Below are positions 1 through 7,067 of a DNA stretch of 17,406 nucleotides, one piece after another. Position numbers and translations under genes: made by a program. The stretch comes from CAZIPZ01 sp964541075 (GTDB taxonomy: Bacteria > Acidobacteriota > Terriglobia > 20CM-2-55-15). Every line of letters begins with the position of its first letter. Position 1 is the first letter of the stretch. The stretch is from assembly GCA_964541075.1 (NCBI GenBank), contig CAZIPZ010000079.1, positions 1 through 17,406 of the forward strand. The letters run 5' to 3'. The notes beneath the pieces were generated by a model that saw nothing but the letters and a program-made list of their open reading frames with translations, did no database searches and was not told the DNA's origin.

Positions 1-9
1 AACAGGACG

Positions 10-38
10 GCGGGGCGGTGTCAGATTAATCGCCCCGC
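10..38. terminator. GC-rich hairpin at the left edge
   Basis: GCGGGGCG (10-17) and CGCCCCGC (31-38) form a perfect 8-bp stem around a 13-nt loop. There is no clear T-run on either side, so intrinsic termination is uncertain. It lies about 200 bp beyond the stop of the pseudouridine synthase on the minus strand and may end that transcript or one entering from outside the window. The rest of 1-234 shows no convincing gene. Confidence 0.35.
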
Positions 39-234
39 TCGACCAAAGCCAAGTCTTCTTCGATTTCCGGACGGGTTGCTAGCGCTGTGGATGGGTTTCT
101 TATAAACGCGGTCGATTCAGATGGGGTTACGGATCACTTTCGTTTGATCTCATACCCAACATGAACATCCGCGGAGTAGTGCACAACCCGTACTTCTATC
201 ACTTCTGCCGGAAGGACAAGGAGTGCAGGAGCTT

Positions 235-1131
235 TCAGAATTCTGACAGTGTCCTACAGGAAAGGAATGTGCGCGTTCTGCCTGTCAGTGGATCGATGAA
301 GGCAAGTTGTTTGGCGAGAAGCTGAAGCGGTGCATCACCGTCTCGCTTTTCCTTAATCACGGGATAGAAAGGATCGCCGACGACCGGGCATCCGATTGAC
401 GCCATGTGCACTCGCAACTGATGCTTCTTCCCGCTTTTTGGACAGAGCCGGAACAGTCCAAGCCCCGGCCGGAAATCGATCAGCTCAATGTCCGTGATCG
501 AGTTAGCTTGTCCTTCCACGATCCGTTGCCGATACCACGGTTCGCCCTGCCCTATTCTGTTCTCAATATGCCAGTGCGTTGTGGATAGCGGCGCATCGAC
601 ATGCGCGACGGCAACATACTCCCGTTCGATCAGCCGCTCGGCAAATAGATGGTGGTGCCGCGCCCGGCTATCCGGTTTGATGGTGAACAGAAGCAGGCCA
701 GCGGTTTCACGGTCGAGCCGGTGTATCGGCGCGAGATCTGCCAGCCCGGTGAGCCTCTGAAGGCGGACCAGCAGTGAGCGCTCGACGTGATCTCCGGAAG
801 GCGTCACCGGCATGCCATGAGGCTTATCCACAACCACAATCTCGTCGTCGCGGTAGACAATCACCGGCTCCTCGAGCGAAGCCGGTTCCATCGGAATTTC
901 CTTCTTATAGAAAACGGTGATCCCATGCCGATATGGAAAATGCTCCTGCAGCGTCGTCCCATCGCTGAGCTTGATCAAGCCCTGCGAAACGCGCTCTCGC
1001 CAAATGGTCGCGTGGACTCGGGGGAAGCGCTCCAGCAGGTAGGCGAATATGGTCTTCGGAGGACTATCGAGTTTGGGAAGGTAAAGGCGAGAGGGCCGAA
1101 TAGCCATCGAGTCAACATTGTGGACCGGCAT
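235..1131 (-). CDS. RluA-family RNA pseudouridine synthase
   Basis: This is predicted to isomerise specific uridines in rRNA or tRNA to pseudouridine in the cytoplasm. Residues 26-80 look like a small S4-type RNA-binding region. The catalytic core starts near residue 88 and carries the RluA signature HRLDRETAG at 137-145, with Asp140 as the expected nucleophile. The later motif GKKHQLRVHMASIG (about 234-247) followed by GDPFYP is also typical. The length (298 aa) fits the family. The start is uncertain. ATG at 1131 has no Shine-Dalgarno and sits just after a TATAAT on the minus strand. An in-frame ATG at 1107 (MAIRPSRLYLP) would leave a short leader and may be the true start. The RNA target cannot be told from sequence. 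The gene stands alone and is divergent from the collagen-like gene. Confidence 0.93.
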   Translation of the reverse strand: MPVHNVDSMAIRPSRLYLPKLDSPPKTIFAYLLERFPRVHATIWRERVSQGLIKLSDGTTLQEHFPYRHGITVFYKKEIPMEPASLEEPVIVYRDDEIVVVDKPHGMPVTPSGDHVERSLLVRLQRLTGLADLAPIHRLDRETAGLLLFTIKPDSRARHHHLFAERLIEREYVAVAHVDAPLSTTHWHIENRIGQGEPWYRQRIVEGQANSITDIELIDFRPGLGLFRLCPKSGKKHQLRVHMASIGCPVVGDPFYPVIKEKRDGDAPLQLLAKQLAFIDPLTGRTRTFLSCRTLSEF

Positions 1132-1138
1132 TCGGGTG

Positions 1139-1144
1139 ATTATA
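1139..1144 (-). promoter_or_regulatory. candidate -10 box for the pseudouridine synthase
   Basis: A perfect TATAAT lies on the minus strand immediately upstream of the gene, in the 220-bp divergent intergenic region. The expected -35 position has only a weak T-rich match. Transcription would begin at about 1132, which favours the ATG at 1107 over the one at 1131. Confidence 0.3.
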
Positions 1145-1216
1145 ACAGCCTCACATTTCCCGAAAATACTCGGCAGCGGCGACGAGGAACCAATATAATC
1201 TCGCAGTTTTTCTCGT

Positions 1217-1222
1217 TTGACA
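1217..1222 (+). promoter_or_regulatory. candidate -35 box for the collagen-like gene
   Basis: A perfect TTGACA lies 130 bp upstream of the collagen-like start. At the expected spacing downstream there is only a poor A-rich -10 match (around 1239-1246). A separate TATAAT at 1194-1199 has no good -35. The sequence alone does not prove a promoter. Confidence 0.2.
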
Positions 1223-1351
1223 CTGGCGTCCCCGAGTCAGAAATAACGCACGTATCGCTGCGAGCGGAACCATTCCGTTCGAGCACGCAACCCTTTGTTC
1301 CTCGTTCGCCGGACCGGACATCCACAATCGATGTAGAGAGGCCATGATCGT

Positions 1352-2326
1352 ATGTCTTACATAATCCCATTTACCACTCTTCGCGGCCTTCCGGACGCAC
1401 AGGTCGAGGCAATCCGATCGGCCCCAATGGAAGGAGGCGAGACTGGCGTTTTCGAAGTCATTGGAACAACGGTGTTCACAGGCCACATCTTGAAAGCCAA
1501 CGCAATATTGTTCCGCCCCAACAGCACTCTAGTTCTCGATGCCTGGACGAATAGCCCGTTAATCGTCGTGGCTCGAAAACTCCTTTTCCAAAACGTGAAT
1601 CAGCTTCATCTGATTCGTTTCCCGAACGGGCTTAAGCCGGCGCCCGGTCATCCAGGTCCGGATGGCCAGCGTGGACTGGACGGTGAATACCGGGGCGCCG
1701 ATGGTGGAAACGGGACGCCGGGAGGCCCAGCCGCGCATGGCGGAAATTGCAGCATCGCGAAGATGCCGACGATTTACATCGGTTGTCACGAGATTGCGGG
1801 CAGTGGGGACAACACACGCGACGAACCTCCGCTCTTCACATGGCTCAATCTGATGTTCCGAGGACAAGACGGCGGAGATGGCGGTCCCGGTGGCAGAGGG
1901 GGGGGTGGTGGAAATGGTGTCAAGGGAGACGACGCTGTCGACAACGGCGTTTGGTGTGCCTTTCCGGGCGGAGACGGTGGACGTGGCGGAAACGGTGGAC
2001 GTGGCGGTCGAGGAGGAAACGGGACTCCTGCAGCACATGGGTCTGACGTCATCTACTTCGCGACGACTCGGACCGTACTCAATTCCCTCGCTCTTAGCCG
2101 ACTGGACAATCGCGGCGGCGCCGGCGGGGCTTCGGGTGCAGCTGGAATACCCGGCGCTCCAGGCCAAGGTGCGCCAGGAGGCAACGGAAGTCTCCACTGC
2201 AAGGGTGGACATGGCGGAGGCGACGGTGGATCCACCGGCAGCGAGGGGCCCGGACTACCAGGAAAAGACGGCCAGAGCGGATCCATCTCCCTTATCGAAC
2301 ACGACGTACTGAGCCTTTTTGTTTAG
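1352..2326 (+). CDS. glycine-rich collagen-like protein
   Basis: A 324-residue protein of unknown function. Residues 1-95 lack glycine repeats and look beta-rich (for example VFEVIGTTVFTGHILKANAI). Three glycine-rich blocks follow. Block 98-130 has collagen-like G-X-Y triplets. Block 171-230 is dominated by GG-X repeats (GGDGGPGGRGGGGGNG). Block 254-311 again has G-X-Y triplets (GIPGAPGQGAPGGNG, GPGLPGKDGQSG). Two non-repetitive segments (131-170 and 231-253) separate them. Cysteines occur only at 133, 145, 202 and 283. No signal peptide or anchor is visible. The start is supported by GAGG about 10 nt upstream; the nearby ATG at 1345 hits a stop at once. A collagen-like triple helix or polyglycine-II bundle is possible. 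High-GC glycine repeats also create long shadow ORFs here. Confidence 0.85.
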   Translation: MSYIIPFTTLRGLPDAQVEAIRSAPMEGGETGVFEVIGTTVFTGHILKANAILFRPNSTLVLDAWTNSPLIVVARKLLFQNVNQLHLIRFPNGLKPAPGHPGPDGQRGLDGEYRGADGGNGTPGGPAAHGGNCSIAKMPTIYIGCHEIAGSGDNTRDEPPLFTWLNLMFRGQDGGDGGPGGRGGGGGNGVKGDDAVDNGVWCAFPGGDGGRGGNGGRGGRGGNGTPAAHGSDVIYFATTRTVLNSLALSRLDNRGGAGGASGAAGIPGAPGQGAPGGNGSLHCKGGHGGGDGGSTGSEGPGLPGKDGQSGSISLIEHDVLSLFV

Positions 2327-2482
2327 GCGAGACTACTCACGATCCGGTCGAGTCACAATCCTGTGGCCTTTGAACCGGGCGCCTGAATTCAATTTCACTT
2401 TCATAGCGCCGGATCATCGAACTCTGGAATCCAGGTTATGAATTGGAAGGAGCTGGTCGAATCCAACCCCCTCCATATTTCC

Positions 2483-3010
2483 TCAGTTTACGGCGTCGAT
2501 CAGATACCCGTGCAGCGTGATGTTGATGTAAGTGAAATTGCCACTCGCCGCAAACATATTGATCCGCGGAGCCGCTCCTGGCTCATAGTAAAGAGTTATT
2601 GGGCGGTCGAGAAAAAAGTAAGCGCCTACACGTTTGAAGTCCGGCTCGATCACGAACTTGTAACCGTCGCTTGCATTACCCGACGGCATCGGAAAAGCGA
2701 TAAAGGCGACTTCCGTGGCAGGAGTAGGTGCGCCGAAGTTGCTAGCGAACACTGAAACGTGCTGCAGTACAAGTCGCTTTCCCAGTGGCACGGCCGGAAA
2801 GATGGCCGAGTGCACCACAGGTAATGCCACACCAAAAGCGGCTTCCGCCACCACGTTCTTATCGTAGGGAGTTCGTCCAGGCTCATCCACATTCTTTGTG
2901 TACGCCGGCCTAATCTGCCCAAAAGCACGGGTTGCAGTAGCGTTGAATGTGGCTGCCAGAAGCACGAGACTCGTCAATCCCAAGATGATTTTTCGCGGGA
3001 GTTCTTTCAT
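2483..3010 (-). CDS. secreted protein of unknown function
   Basis: A 175-residue protein that I do not assign to a family. The N-terminus is a classic Sec signal: MKELPRKI, a hydrophobic stretch (ILGLTSLVLLAATF), and a likely cleavage after the ATRAFG region near residue 31. The mature part is beta-rich with hydrophobic strands (GKRLVLQHVSVFASNF, VAFIAFPMP) and ends in TYINITLHGYLIDA. It has no cysteines. The start is well supported by GGAGG 9-10 nt upstream of the ATG. It is divergent from the DUF1801 gene. The location should be periplasmic or extracellular, since no lipobox or anchor is seen. Confidence 0.75.
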   Translation of the reverse strand: MKELPRKIILGLTSLVLLAATFNATATRAFGQIRPAYTKNVDEPGRTPYDKNVVAEAAFGVALPVVHSAIFPAVPLGKRLVLQHVSVFASNFGAPTPATEVAFIAFPMPSGNASDGYKFVIEPDFKRVGAYFFLDRPITLYYEPGAAPRINMFAASGNFTYINITLHGYLIDAVN

Positions 3011-3037
3011 TGTTTTTCGTCCTCCAGATTCGATTAA

Positions 3038-3072
3038 TTCCCCGCTTTCGTGATAGGACTAATTTCGGGGAA
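3038..3072. other. inverted repeat in the divergent intergenic region
   Basis: TTCCCCG (3038-3044) and CGGGGAA (3066-3072) form a perfect 7-bp inverted repeat with a 21-nt spacer. It lies about 30 bp upstream of the secreted-protein gene and could be an operator-like site or a stem-loop. The rest of 3011-3208 shows nothing recognised apart from the short match at 3171-3180 described with the DUF1801 gene. Confidence 0.25.
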
Positions 3073-3208
3073 AGGTCAAAACCACCAAGTATTACAGGAC
3101 TCGATGTGAAGCATCAAAAAAAATGCTGAGCGTGAAAGACGGGGTCAGTTTCTTCTCGTAGAAAAATACAACTTAGACGCCGAAAACCAGCAATCGCGGA
3201 CTATTTCG

Positions 3209-3625
3209 ATGGCCGAGAACAAAACCAAGCCAACCGACGCCAGCATCGATGACTACATCCTCTCAAGAGCCAATGCGCAGCAACGTGCGGACTGCCGTGA
3301 GCTGATGGCTCTATTCAAGAGGGTCACCCGGCAAACACCACGAATGTGGGGGCCCAGCATCGTCGGTTATGGCTCCTACCGGTACACCTACGAAAGCGGA
3401 CGAACTGGGGAAGCCCCCTTGGCGGCCTTTGCCATCCGCGGGCGAGAACTGGTGGTCTACCTGGCGACCGAAGGCCAGAAGCAAAAATCCTTGCTCTCTA
3501 AGCTCGGTAAGCACAAGGTGGGCAAGGCGTGTCTGTACTTCAAACAGCTTGCTGATATTGATAAGTCGGTGCTCGAAAAGCTTGTCGTCGGTTCAGTCAC
3601 GGAGGTAAACCGACGCTATGAGTAG
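3209..3625 (+). CDS. DUF1801 (YdhG-like) protein
   Basis: A 138-residue protein matching DUF1801 in overall pattern: TDASIDDYILSRANAQQRADCRELMALF, then a Trp-Gly-Pro segment (MWGPSIVGYGSYRYTYESGRTGE), then a core with FAIRGRELVVYLA and LSKLGKHKVGKACLYFKQLADID. The biochemical role of this family is not established. No signal peptide or membrane segment is visible, so it is probably cytosolic. Upstream of the ATG there is only a weak ribosome site. The gene may be an old integron cassette. Its stop is followed 2 nt later by sequence resembling the left half of an attC site, and ACTTAGACGC at 3171-3180 resembles the GTTAGAC-type core that would open a cassette. That link is inference. Confidence 0.85.
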   Translation: MAENKTKPTDASIDDYILSRANAQQRADCRELMALFKRVTRQTPRMWGPSIVGYGSYRYTYESGRTGEAPLAAFAIRGRELVVYLATEGQKQKSLLSKLGKHKVGKACLYFKQLADIDKSVLEKLVVGSVTEVNRRYE

Positions 3626-3627
3626 CA

Positions 3628-3649
3628 TGCCTAATAATTCGTTCAAGCC
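3628..3649 (+). other. attC-like half site
   Basis: The 20-base core CCTAATAATTCGTTCAAGCC starts 4 bases after the DUF1801 stop. It closely resembles the left half of aadA-type integron attC sites (TCTAACAATTCATTCAAGCC), with about three differences. One difference changes the core AAC to AAT. I see no matching right half (GGCTTAA...GTTAGRC) in the next 150 bp, so the site would be truncated or decayed. Chance similarity cannot be excluded. Confidence 0.4.
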
Positions 3650-3744
3650 CGTTGAAGATCGAAAAGGCGCCGCAGTGTCGGCAAATGGCCGCCCACAGTC
3701 TGCAGCTTTGAAAGGATTCCGAGTTTCCGTTTGGCGCCGCTCTC

Positions 3745-4068
3745 TCATGCCGCGCGTCCTCGGTCGCGTTGCGATGGCTCTGAATGATCCCGTTGAAGCG
3801 GAACGGGAGCTCGAGAGGGCGCTGAATCAGTTTCGGTTCATTGCCAGCCGACTTTGAAGCCGCACGCACGCGAATCTACCGTGCAGAGATCGCCTCAATA
3901 CGTCGGGCCAGCGGCGTCGCGATCGATCGTCTGCATGCAGCGAAGCGCAGCTTTCAAGAACTCAATCTCTCCTCGTTCGTCCAAAGTACGGACGAACTGA
4001 TGCATACTGTGACACAACATCGAAGGCGACCGGCTCCTAACGCCTCTGGGGTTAATGAACGGGAATAA
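3745..4068 (+). pseudogene. frameshifted C-terminal remnant of a TPR-repeat protein
   Basis: Two overlapping frames together read as the tail of a tetratricopeptide-type helical repeat protein, of the kind found at the C-terminus of large AAA/adenylate-cyclase-type regulators. The first frame gives LGRVAMALNDPVEAERELER then ALNQFRFIASR. The second gives FEAARTRIYRAEIASI and RLHAAKRSFQELNLSSF. Removing one base near 3852 restores SRFEAARTRIY, the expected repeat wording. No start codon, upstream domains or ribosome site are present, so the gene has lost its 5' part and carries a single-base frameshift. The second frame ends with TAA at 4066-4068, convergent with the tyrosinase-like gene. Confidence 0.5.
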
Positions 4069-4095
4069 ACCGTGACGGGAGGCAGCGATCTGAAT

Positions 4096-5865
4096 TCAAG
4101 CGTGGGCGCCCCACCAGTTGACCCAAAGGTTGCCGTCACTGCCCCTTGCAAATACGTGAATCCTTTCCGCAAACGTTCGTGTGTCATTTACCGTCAGTGT
4201 TCCAATTGGAGACCCCAGATTCGCGTTCGTCGGGCGACCCTGGTTGGTCCAACGCCATTGCGACCCGTCCAACCAGTTCACCCATAGATCTCCGTCCTCA
4301 CCTGGAACAAATACATGCGGTCGCTGGGGAGACTTCATCGTGTCCATCACGGTGCAGGCCCCCATCGAAGCGCCTCGGATCCCGAAGCCAGGGTTTCTTT
4401 GATTCGTCCAAATCCAGTCTGATCCGTTCCACCAATTCATCCACAAGTTCCCGTCACTGCACCGGACAAATACGTGCGGCCGTTGTGCGTCAGTCGGAGC
4501 CTCCACTACGGTCAACACCGCCGCCGGACCGTTAATAGTTTGCCCTGGCGGACGACCTTGGTTCGTCCAATGCCACTGAGTTCCATCCCACCAATTCACA
4601 GAAAGATCTCCGTCGTTTGTCTGCACAAATACATGAGCTCGCTGCGGAGACGTAGGTGTGTCCTTAACCGTGATGACGCCTACCGGTCCGGCAATTCCAC
4701 CATTGCCCGGTCTACCTTGATTCATCCAGTTCCACTGCGTTCCGTCCCACCAATTCACCCATAGATTCCCGTCGCTGCCCCGAACAAACACGTGGGGTCG
4801 TTGCGCAGAACCAGGCGAGTCCATGACGGTCAGGACTCCCACTGGACCGAAATGGAGCACTCCGGGCGGCCGACCATGGTTTTCCCAGTTCCACTGCGCC
4901 CCATCCCACCAGTTCGCCCACAAATTACGATCCGTCCCTGCAACGAAGGCATGAGGCCGTTCGCTGCCCGAGGGATTATCTTTGACGGAGAGCACGCCAA
5001 TCCCAAAATCCACAAAGATCGATCCAAATGGTCGACCTTGATTCGTCCAATGCCACTGCGTTCCATCCCACGAATTCACCCAAAGATTCTGATCATTGCC
5101 TTTTACGAACACGTGGGGCCGCTGTTCTGCCCATGGTCTATCCGCTACAGTAAGAACTCCAACGGCGTCGCCGATCTCCACACCTGCCGGTTTTCTCAAG
5201 TTGGACCAACTCCAGCTCCACGAGCGTCGATCCCACTCGTGCCAGATGTCATCAATGAAGGCATGGAAGCACCAGAAAAGAGGGCAAGCCGCGGTCTGAC
5301 TGGGCGAAGCCATCGATCCGCCAACTGCGTCATGAACCGCCTTGTGCCATCCGCCAAACCAAGTGCGTCCCCCTTCAACGTCAAGATATCCAGCACCCAA
5401 TCTAAAGTTGGGCGCCAAATCTTCAGCCATTAGTGCGAGGGTCGCGTAATCACAAAGAGCGGAGTACTCGTACCTCGGTTCCAACGGAACTGGCGAGTAT
5501 TCACCTCGATGCGGATTTCCTAGGGGTGGGCGCACGCCGGGAGGCGGATATGGATGGGTCCAGTGGTCTGGTGGATAATGGCCACGACCCTTTACGACGT
5601 TGAACTCTGATGGAATGGGGTTCCCTGGGTTCCACTTTGGTAGCGGAACAAAGTCGGCGCCGCCGTTGTGCTTAAGCCACTCGTCAATCTCTTCGACGAG
5701 GCTGCGGTGCATCGTGAATACGTTTGTTCCGTCGATGAGGCTTCTCGGATGCATCCCAAAGTGATGAAAGACCAGTTCGTCGGTTATATACGACAAAACT
5801 AGCTCTACAAGCGACTGTCGCTCTCCAGGACTCAACTCCGTATTTAAATCTCTTCTTCGTGCCAT
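4096..5865 (-). CDS. tyrosinase-like dicopper protein with seven-repeat beta-propeller
   Basis: A 589-residue two-part protein. The N-terminal part (about 10-215) resembles the tyrosinase/hemocyanin type-3 copper domain. Candidate CuA ligands are His34/35 and His39, then His53 in FTMHRSLVEEIDEWL, which parallels the WHR...E motif of tyrosinases. CuB candidates are His174 and His178 (GWHKAVHD) and His201 in PLFWCFHAFIDDIW, which parallels DPxFWxHHxxxDxxW. The family oxidises phenols or catechols with O2. From about 226 to the end run seven repeats of about 53 residues with the core RPHVFVRGSDGNLWVNWWDG then TQWNWTNQGRP, resembling PLL-type propeller lectins. No signal peptide is seen. The gene is convergent with the TPR remnant and 66 bp downstream of the deacetylase in the same orientation. 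Substrate and localisation are unknown. The N-terminal domain call rests on motif pattern. Confidence 0.8.
   Translation of the reverse strand: MARRRDLNTELSPGERQSLVELVLSYITDELVFHHFGMHPRSLIDGTNVFTMHRSLVEEIDEWLKHNGGADFVPLPKWNPGNPIPSEFNVVKGRGHYPPDHWTHPYPPPGVRPPLGNPHRGEYSPVPLEPRYEYSALCDYATLALMAEDLAPNFRLGAGYLDVEGGRTWFGGWHKAVHDAVGGSMASPSQTAACPLFWCFHAFIDDIWHEWDRRSWSWSWSNLRKPAGVEIGDAVGVLTVADRPWAEQRPHVFVKGNDQNLWVNSWDGTQWHWTNQGRPFGSIFVDFGIGVLSVKDNPSGSERPHAFVAGTDRNLWANWWDGAQWNWENHGRPPGVLHFGPVGVLTVMDSPGSAQRPHVFVRGSDGNLWVNWWDGTQWNWMNQGRPGNGGIAGPVGVITVKDTPTSPQRAHVFVQTNDGDLSVNWWDGTQWHWTNQGRPPGQTINGPAAVLTVVEAPTDAQRPHVFVRCSDGNLWMNWWNGSDWIWTNQRNPGFGIRGASMGACTVMDTMKSPQRPHVFVPGEDGDLWVNWLDGSQWRWTNQGRPTNANLGSPIGTLTVNDTRTFAERIHVFARGSDGNLWVNWWGAHA
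4099..5190 (-). repeat. seven tandem ~159-bp propeller-blade repeats
   Basis: Blades begin at about residues 233, 286, 340, 393, 446, 498 and 551 of the tyrosinase-like protein, a period of 52-54 residues. Each has V-hydrophobic-T-V, then RPHVFV-x-G-x-D-G-N-L-W-x-N-W-W-D-G, then QW-x-WTNQGRP. The last repeat stops at NWWGAHA. The segment just before the first repeat (WDRRSWSWSWSNLRKPAG, about 211-228) matches the missing WDG-x-QWxWTNQGRP part, so N- and C-terminal ends can complete one blade. Blade 4 has LSVNWWDG (Ser for Trp) and blade 5 has a divergent NQRNPG. Confidence 0.85.
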
Positions 5866-5931
5866 ATCTTTCCGGGCAAGTTGACGTTCGCGCCCTCACG
5901 ACCACTTGCGTATTGCGCGCTTACAACGCGC

Positions 5932-6648
5932 TTAGCCGAAGCGTACTTTTTGGAAGGCCAACGGCGTATCCACGAGCAAGGGTGTCCGCGCTTTAAAGGG
6001 TTCGGCAAAACGCACACCGAGAAGACTTCCCACATACTGGTCCTCGGCGCGATATCGTTCCACCAGCGAGGCCTGTTCGCCTTGAAAGACCGACTCGTAG
6101 GCAGAGATCGACGCCAGCTTCCGCTCGTACACTTCACTCACATCGACGGCGAAATCAAAATGCGTCCAGGGCGCCTCCATCCTGCATCGTGCGAAAAACA
6201 GCCGGTCTATTTCGTGGGGTTCCGTGTCTGCCAGTACGGCGCCGCCTTCGACTCGGCCCCAATTTGGCAAACGTGCGTAAAAGACTCCATTGGTCACGAT
6301 ATCGGTGGCTGCGCGATGATCAGGATGGACGCCGGCGCCTTGCGTACTGAATACGAGACGCGGCCGATGAAAACGAATCAAGCGTGCGACCGCCAACCGC
6401 ACCGCAATGGAATCTTGGAGAAGACGATCGTGTTCTTCAAGAATCAGCCGCTCCACTCCAAGGATGTTGGCCGCTTTCACTGCCTGCTCTCTCCGCAAGC
6501 CGGAGGGCGCGTACCGCGCAGGTTCACCATCAGTGAGATCAACAAACAGTATGCGGAGCCCTGCAGCGGCGAGCTTCGTCGCCGTGCCGCCCATGGAAAC
6601 TTCCAGGTCATCGGGATGTGCCGCAAATGCGATTACATCAAAAGACAT
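5932..6648 (-). CDS. PIG-L/LmbE deacetylase, BshB-like
   Basis: Zinc-dependent N-acetylglucosaminyl-type deacetylase, 238 aa from the chosen start. The N-terminus MSFDVIAFAAHPDD carries the AHPDD motif (His11, Asp13, Asp14), and HPDH at 108-111 supplies the third zinc ligand. By family analogy His11, Asp14 and His111 bind zinc and Asp13 is the base. The tail (AYESVF, then ARYYGSLIG-like RAEDQYVGSLLGVRFAEPF, then RTPLLVD) is close to BshB1 enzymes, which deacetylate GlcNAc-malate in bacillithiol synthesis. The substrate is still inference because BshA and BshC are not in the window. An upstream in-frame ATG at 6708 adds 20 residues (MPRDKFDRYSL...) unlike the family N-terminus, so 6648 is preferred although its Shine-Dalgarno (GGAG 13 nt away) is weak. 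Divergent from the CoA-disulfide-reductase-like gene. Confidence 0.88.
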   Translation of the reverse strand: MSFDVIAFAAHPDDLEVSMGGTATKLAAAGLRILFVDLTDGEPARYAPSGLRREQAVKAANILGVERLILEEHDRLLQDSIAVRLAVARLIRFHRPRLVFSTQGAGVHPDHRAATDIVTNGVFYARLPNWGRVEGGAVLADTEPHEIDRLFFARCRMEAPWTHFDFAVDVSEVYERKLASISAYESVFQGEQASLVERYRAEDQYVGSLLGVRFAEPFKARTPLLVDTPLAFQKVRFG

Positions 6649-7067
6649 GAAGATCGATCTGCTCCATTGCGCGCTAAGCGAATACCGGTCGAATTTGTCC
6701 CGCGGCATTCAACAATAGGCGCGCCGGTAATATACCTGACGTTGTCCTTGTGGAAGCACAGCAACCTCCCAAACCTCCGGCCTTCACCGCCGCCTGCGCT
6801 TTCGAAGCGCTCGCGAAATTAGGCGTCCATGGTCGACACGCCTTCCCAGTCCCTAGTGATCATGCCAGTTCGAAGTGGGATATGGTTGGCTGTATTTCAT
6901 TGTTCTCTCCGCGGACAGTGTATCGCAATAACTCCACCAGCGCCCTGAAGCGCATGGTTTCGCCTCGAAGACAACATCGGCTTGTGATGGCCCCTTGCCG
7001 GCCCGGTGTTTCGTCCGGTTTAAGCTGTGTGATAGGTTTCACGGGCATGGAACGGGAGTGGAAAAAG
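6649..7067. other. divergent intergenic region between deacetylase and flavoprotein
   Basis: 419 bp without a convincing gene. The flavoprotein frame stays open upstream to about 6750, but that extension has no family resemblance. TATATT on the minus strand (6729-6734) is a possible -10 for the deacetylase, without a clear -35. GCGCT-TTCGA-AGCGC near 6797-6811 is a small palindrome. GGGAG at 7054-7058 is the ribosome site of the flavoprotein gene. Confidence 0.5.

Noticed and set aside
162..324. Short plus-strand frame (MNIRGVVHNPYFYHFCRKDK...)
   Set aside because: Only about 50 codons, no ribosome site, and overlaps the 3' end of the pseudouridine synthase on the other strand.
1559..2212. 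217-codon minus-strand frame and proline-rich frames opposite the collagen-like gene
   Set aside because: Proline runs are the reverse complement of the glycine repeats. The plus-strand frame has a ribosome site and a sensible protein.
4088..4113. TGAATTCAAGCGTGGGC as the missing right half of the attC-like site
   Set aside because: It resembles the attC right arm only loosely, lies about 440 bp from the left half, and codes for the C-terminus of the tyrosinase-like protein, so chance is more likely.
4099..5190. Regular ~159-bp repeats considered as a CRISPR-like or satellite array
   Set aside because: The repeats are in frame across a single long ORF and encode propeller blades; there are no short identical repeats with unique spacers.
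4792..5433. 213-codon plus-strand frame and several shorter ones inside the tyrosinase-like gene
   Set aside because: Antisense shadows of the propeller repeats; their apparent repeats (PVPLRPIPPVRP) mirror the repeated WDG/QW codons.
5881..6822. 313-codon open frame on the plus strand
   Set aside because: Antisense to the BshB-like deacetylase with AHPDD and HPDH motifs; the plus-strand product shows no recognisable pattern.
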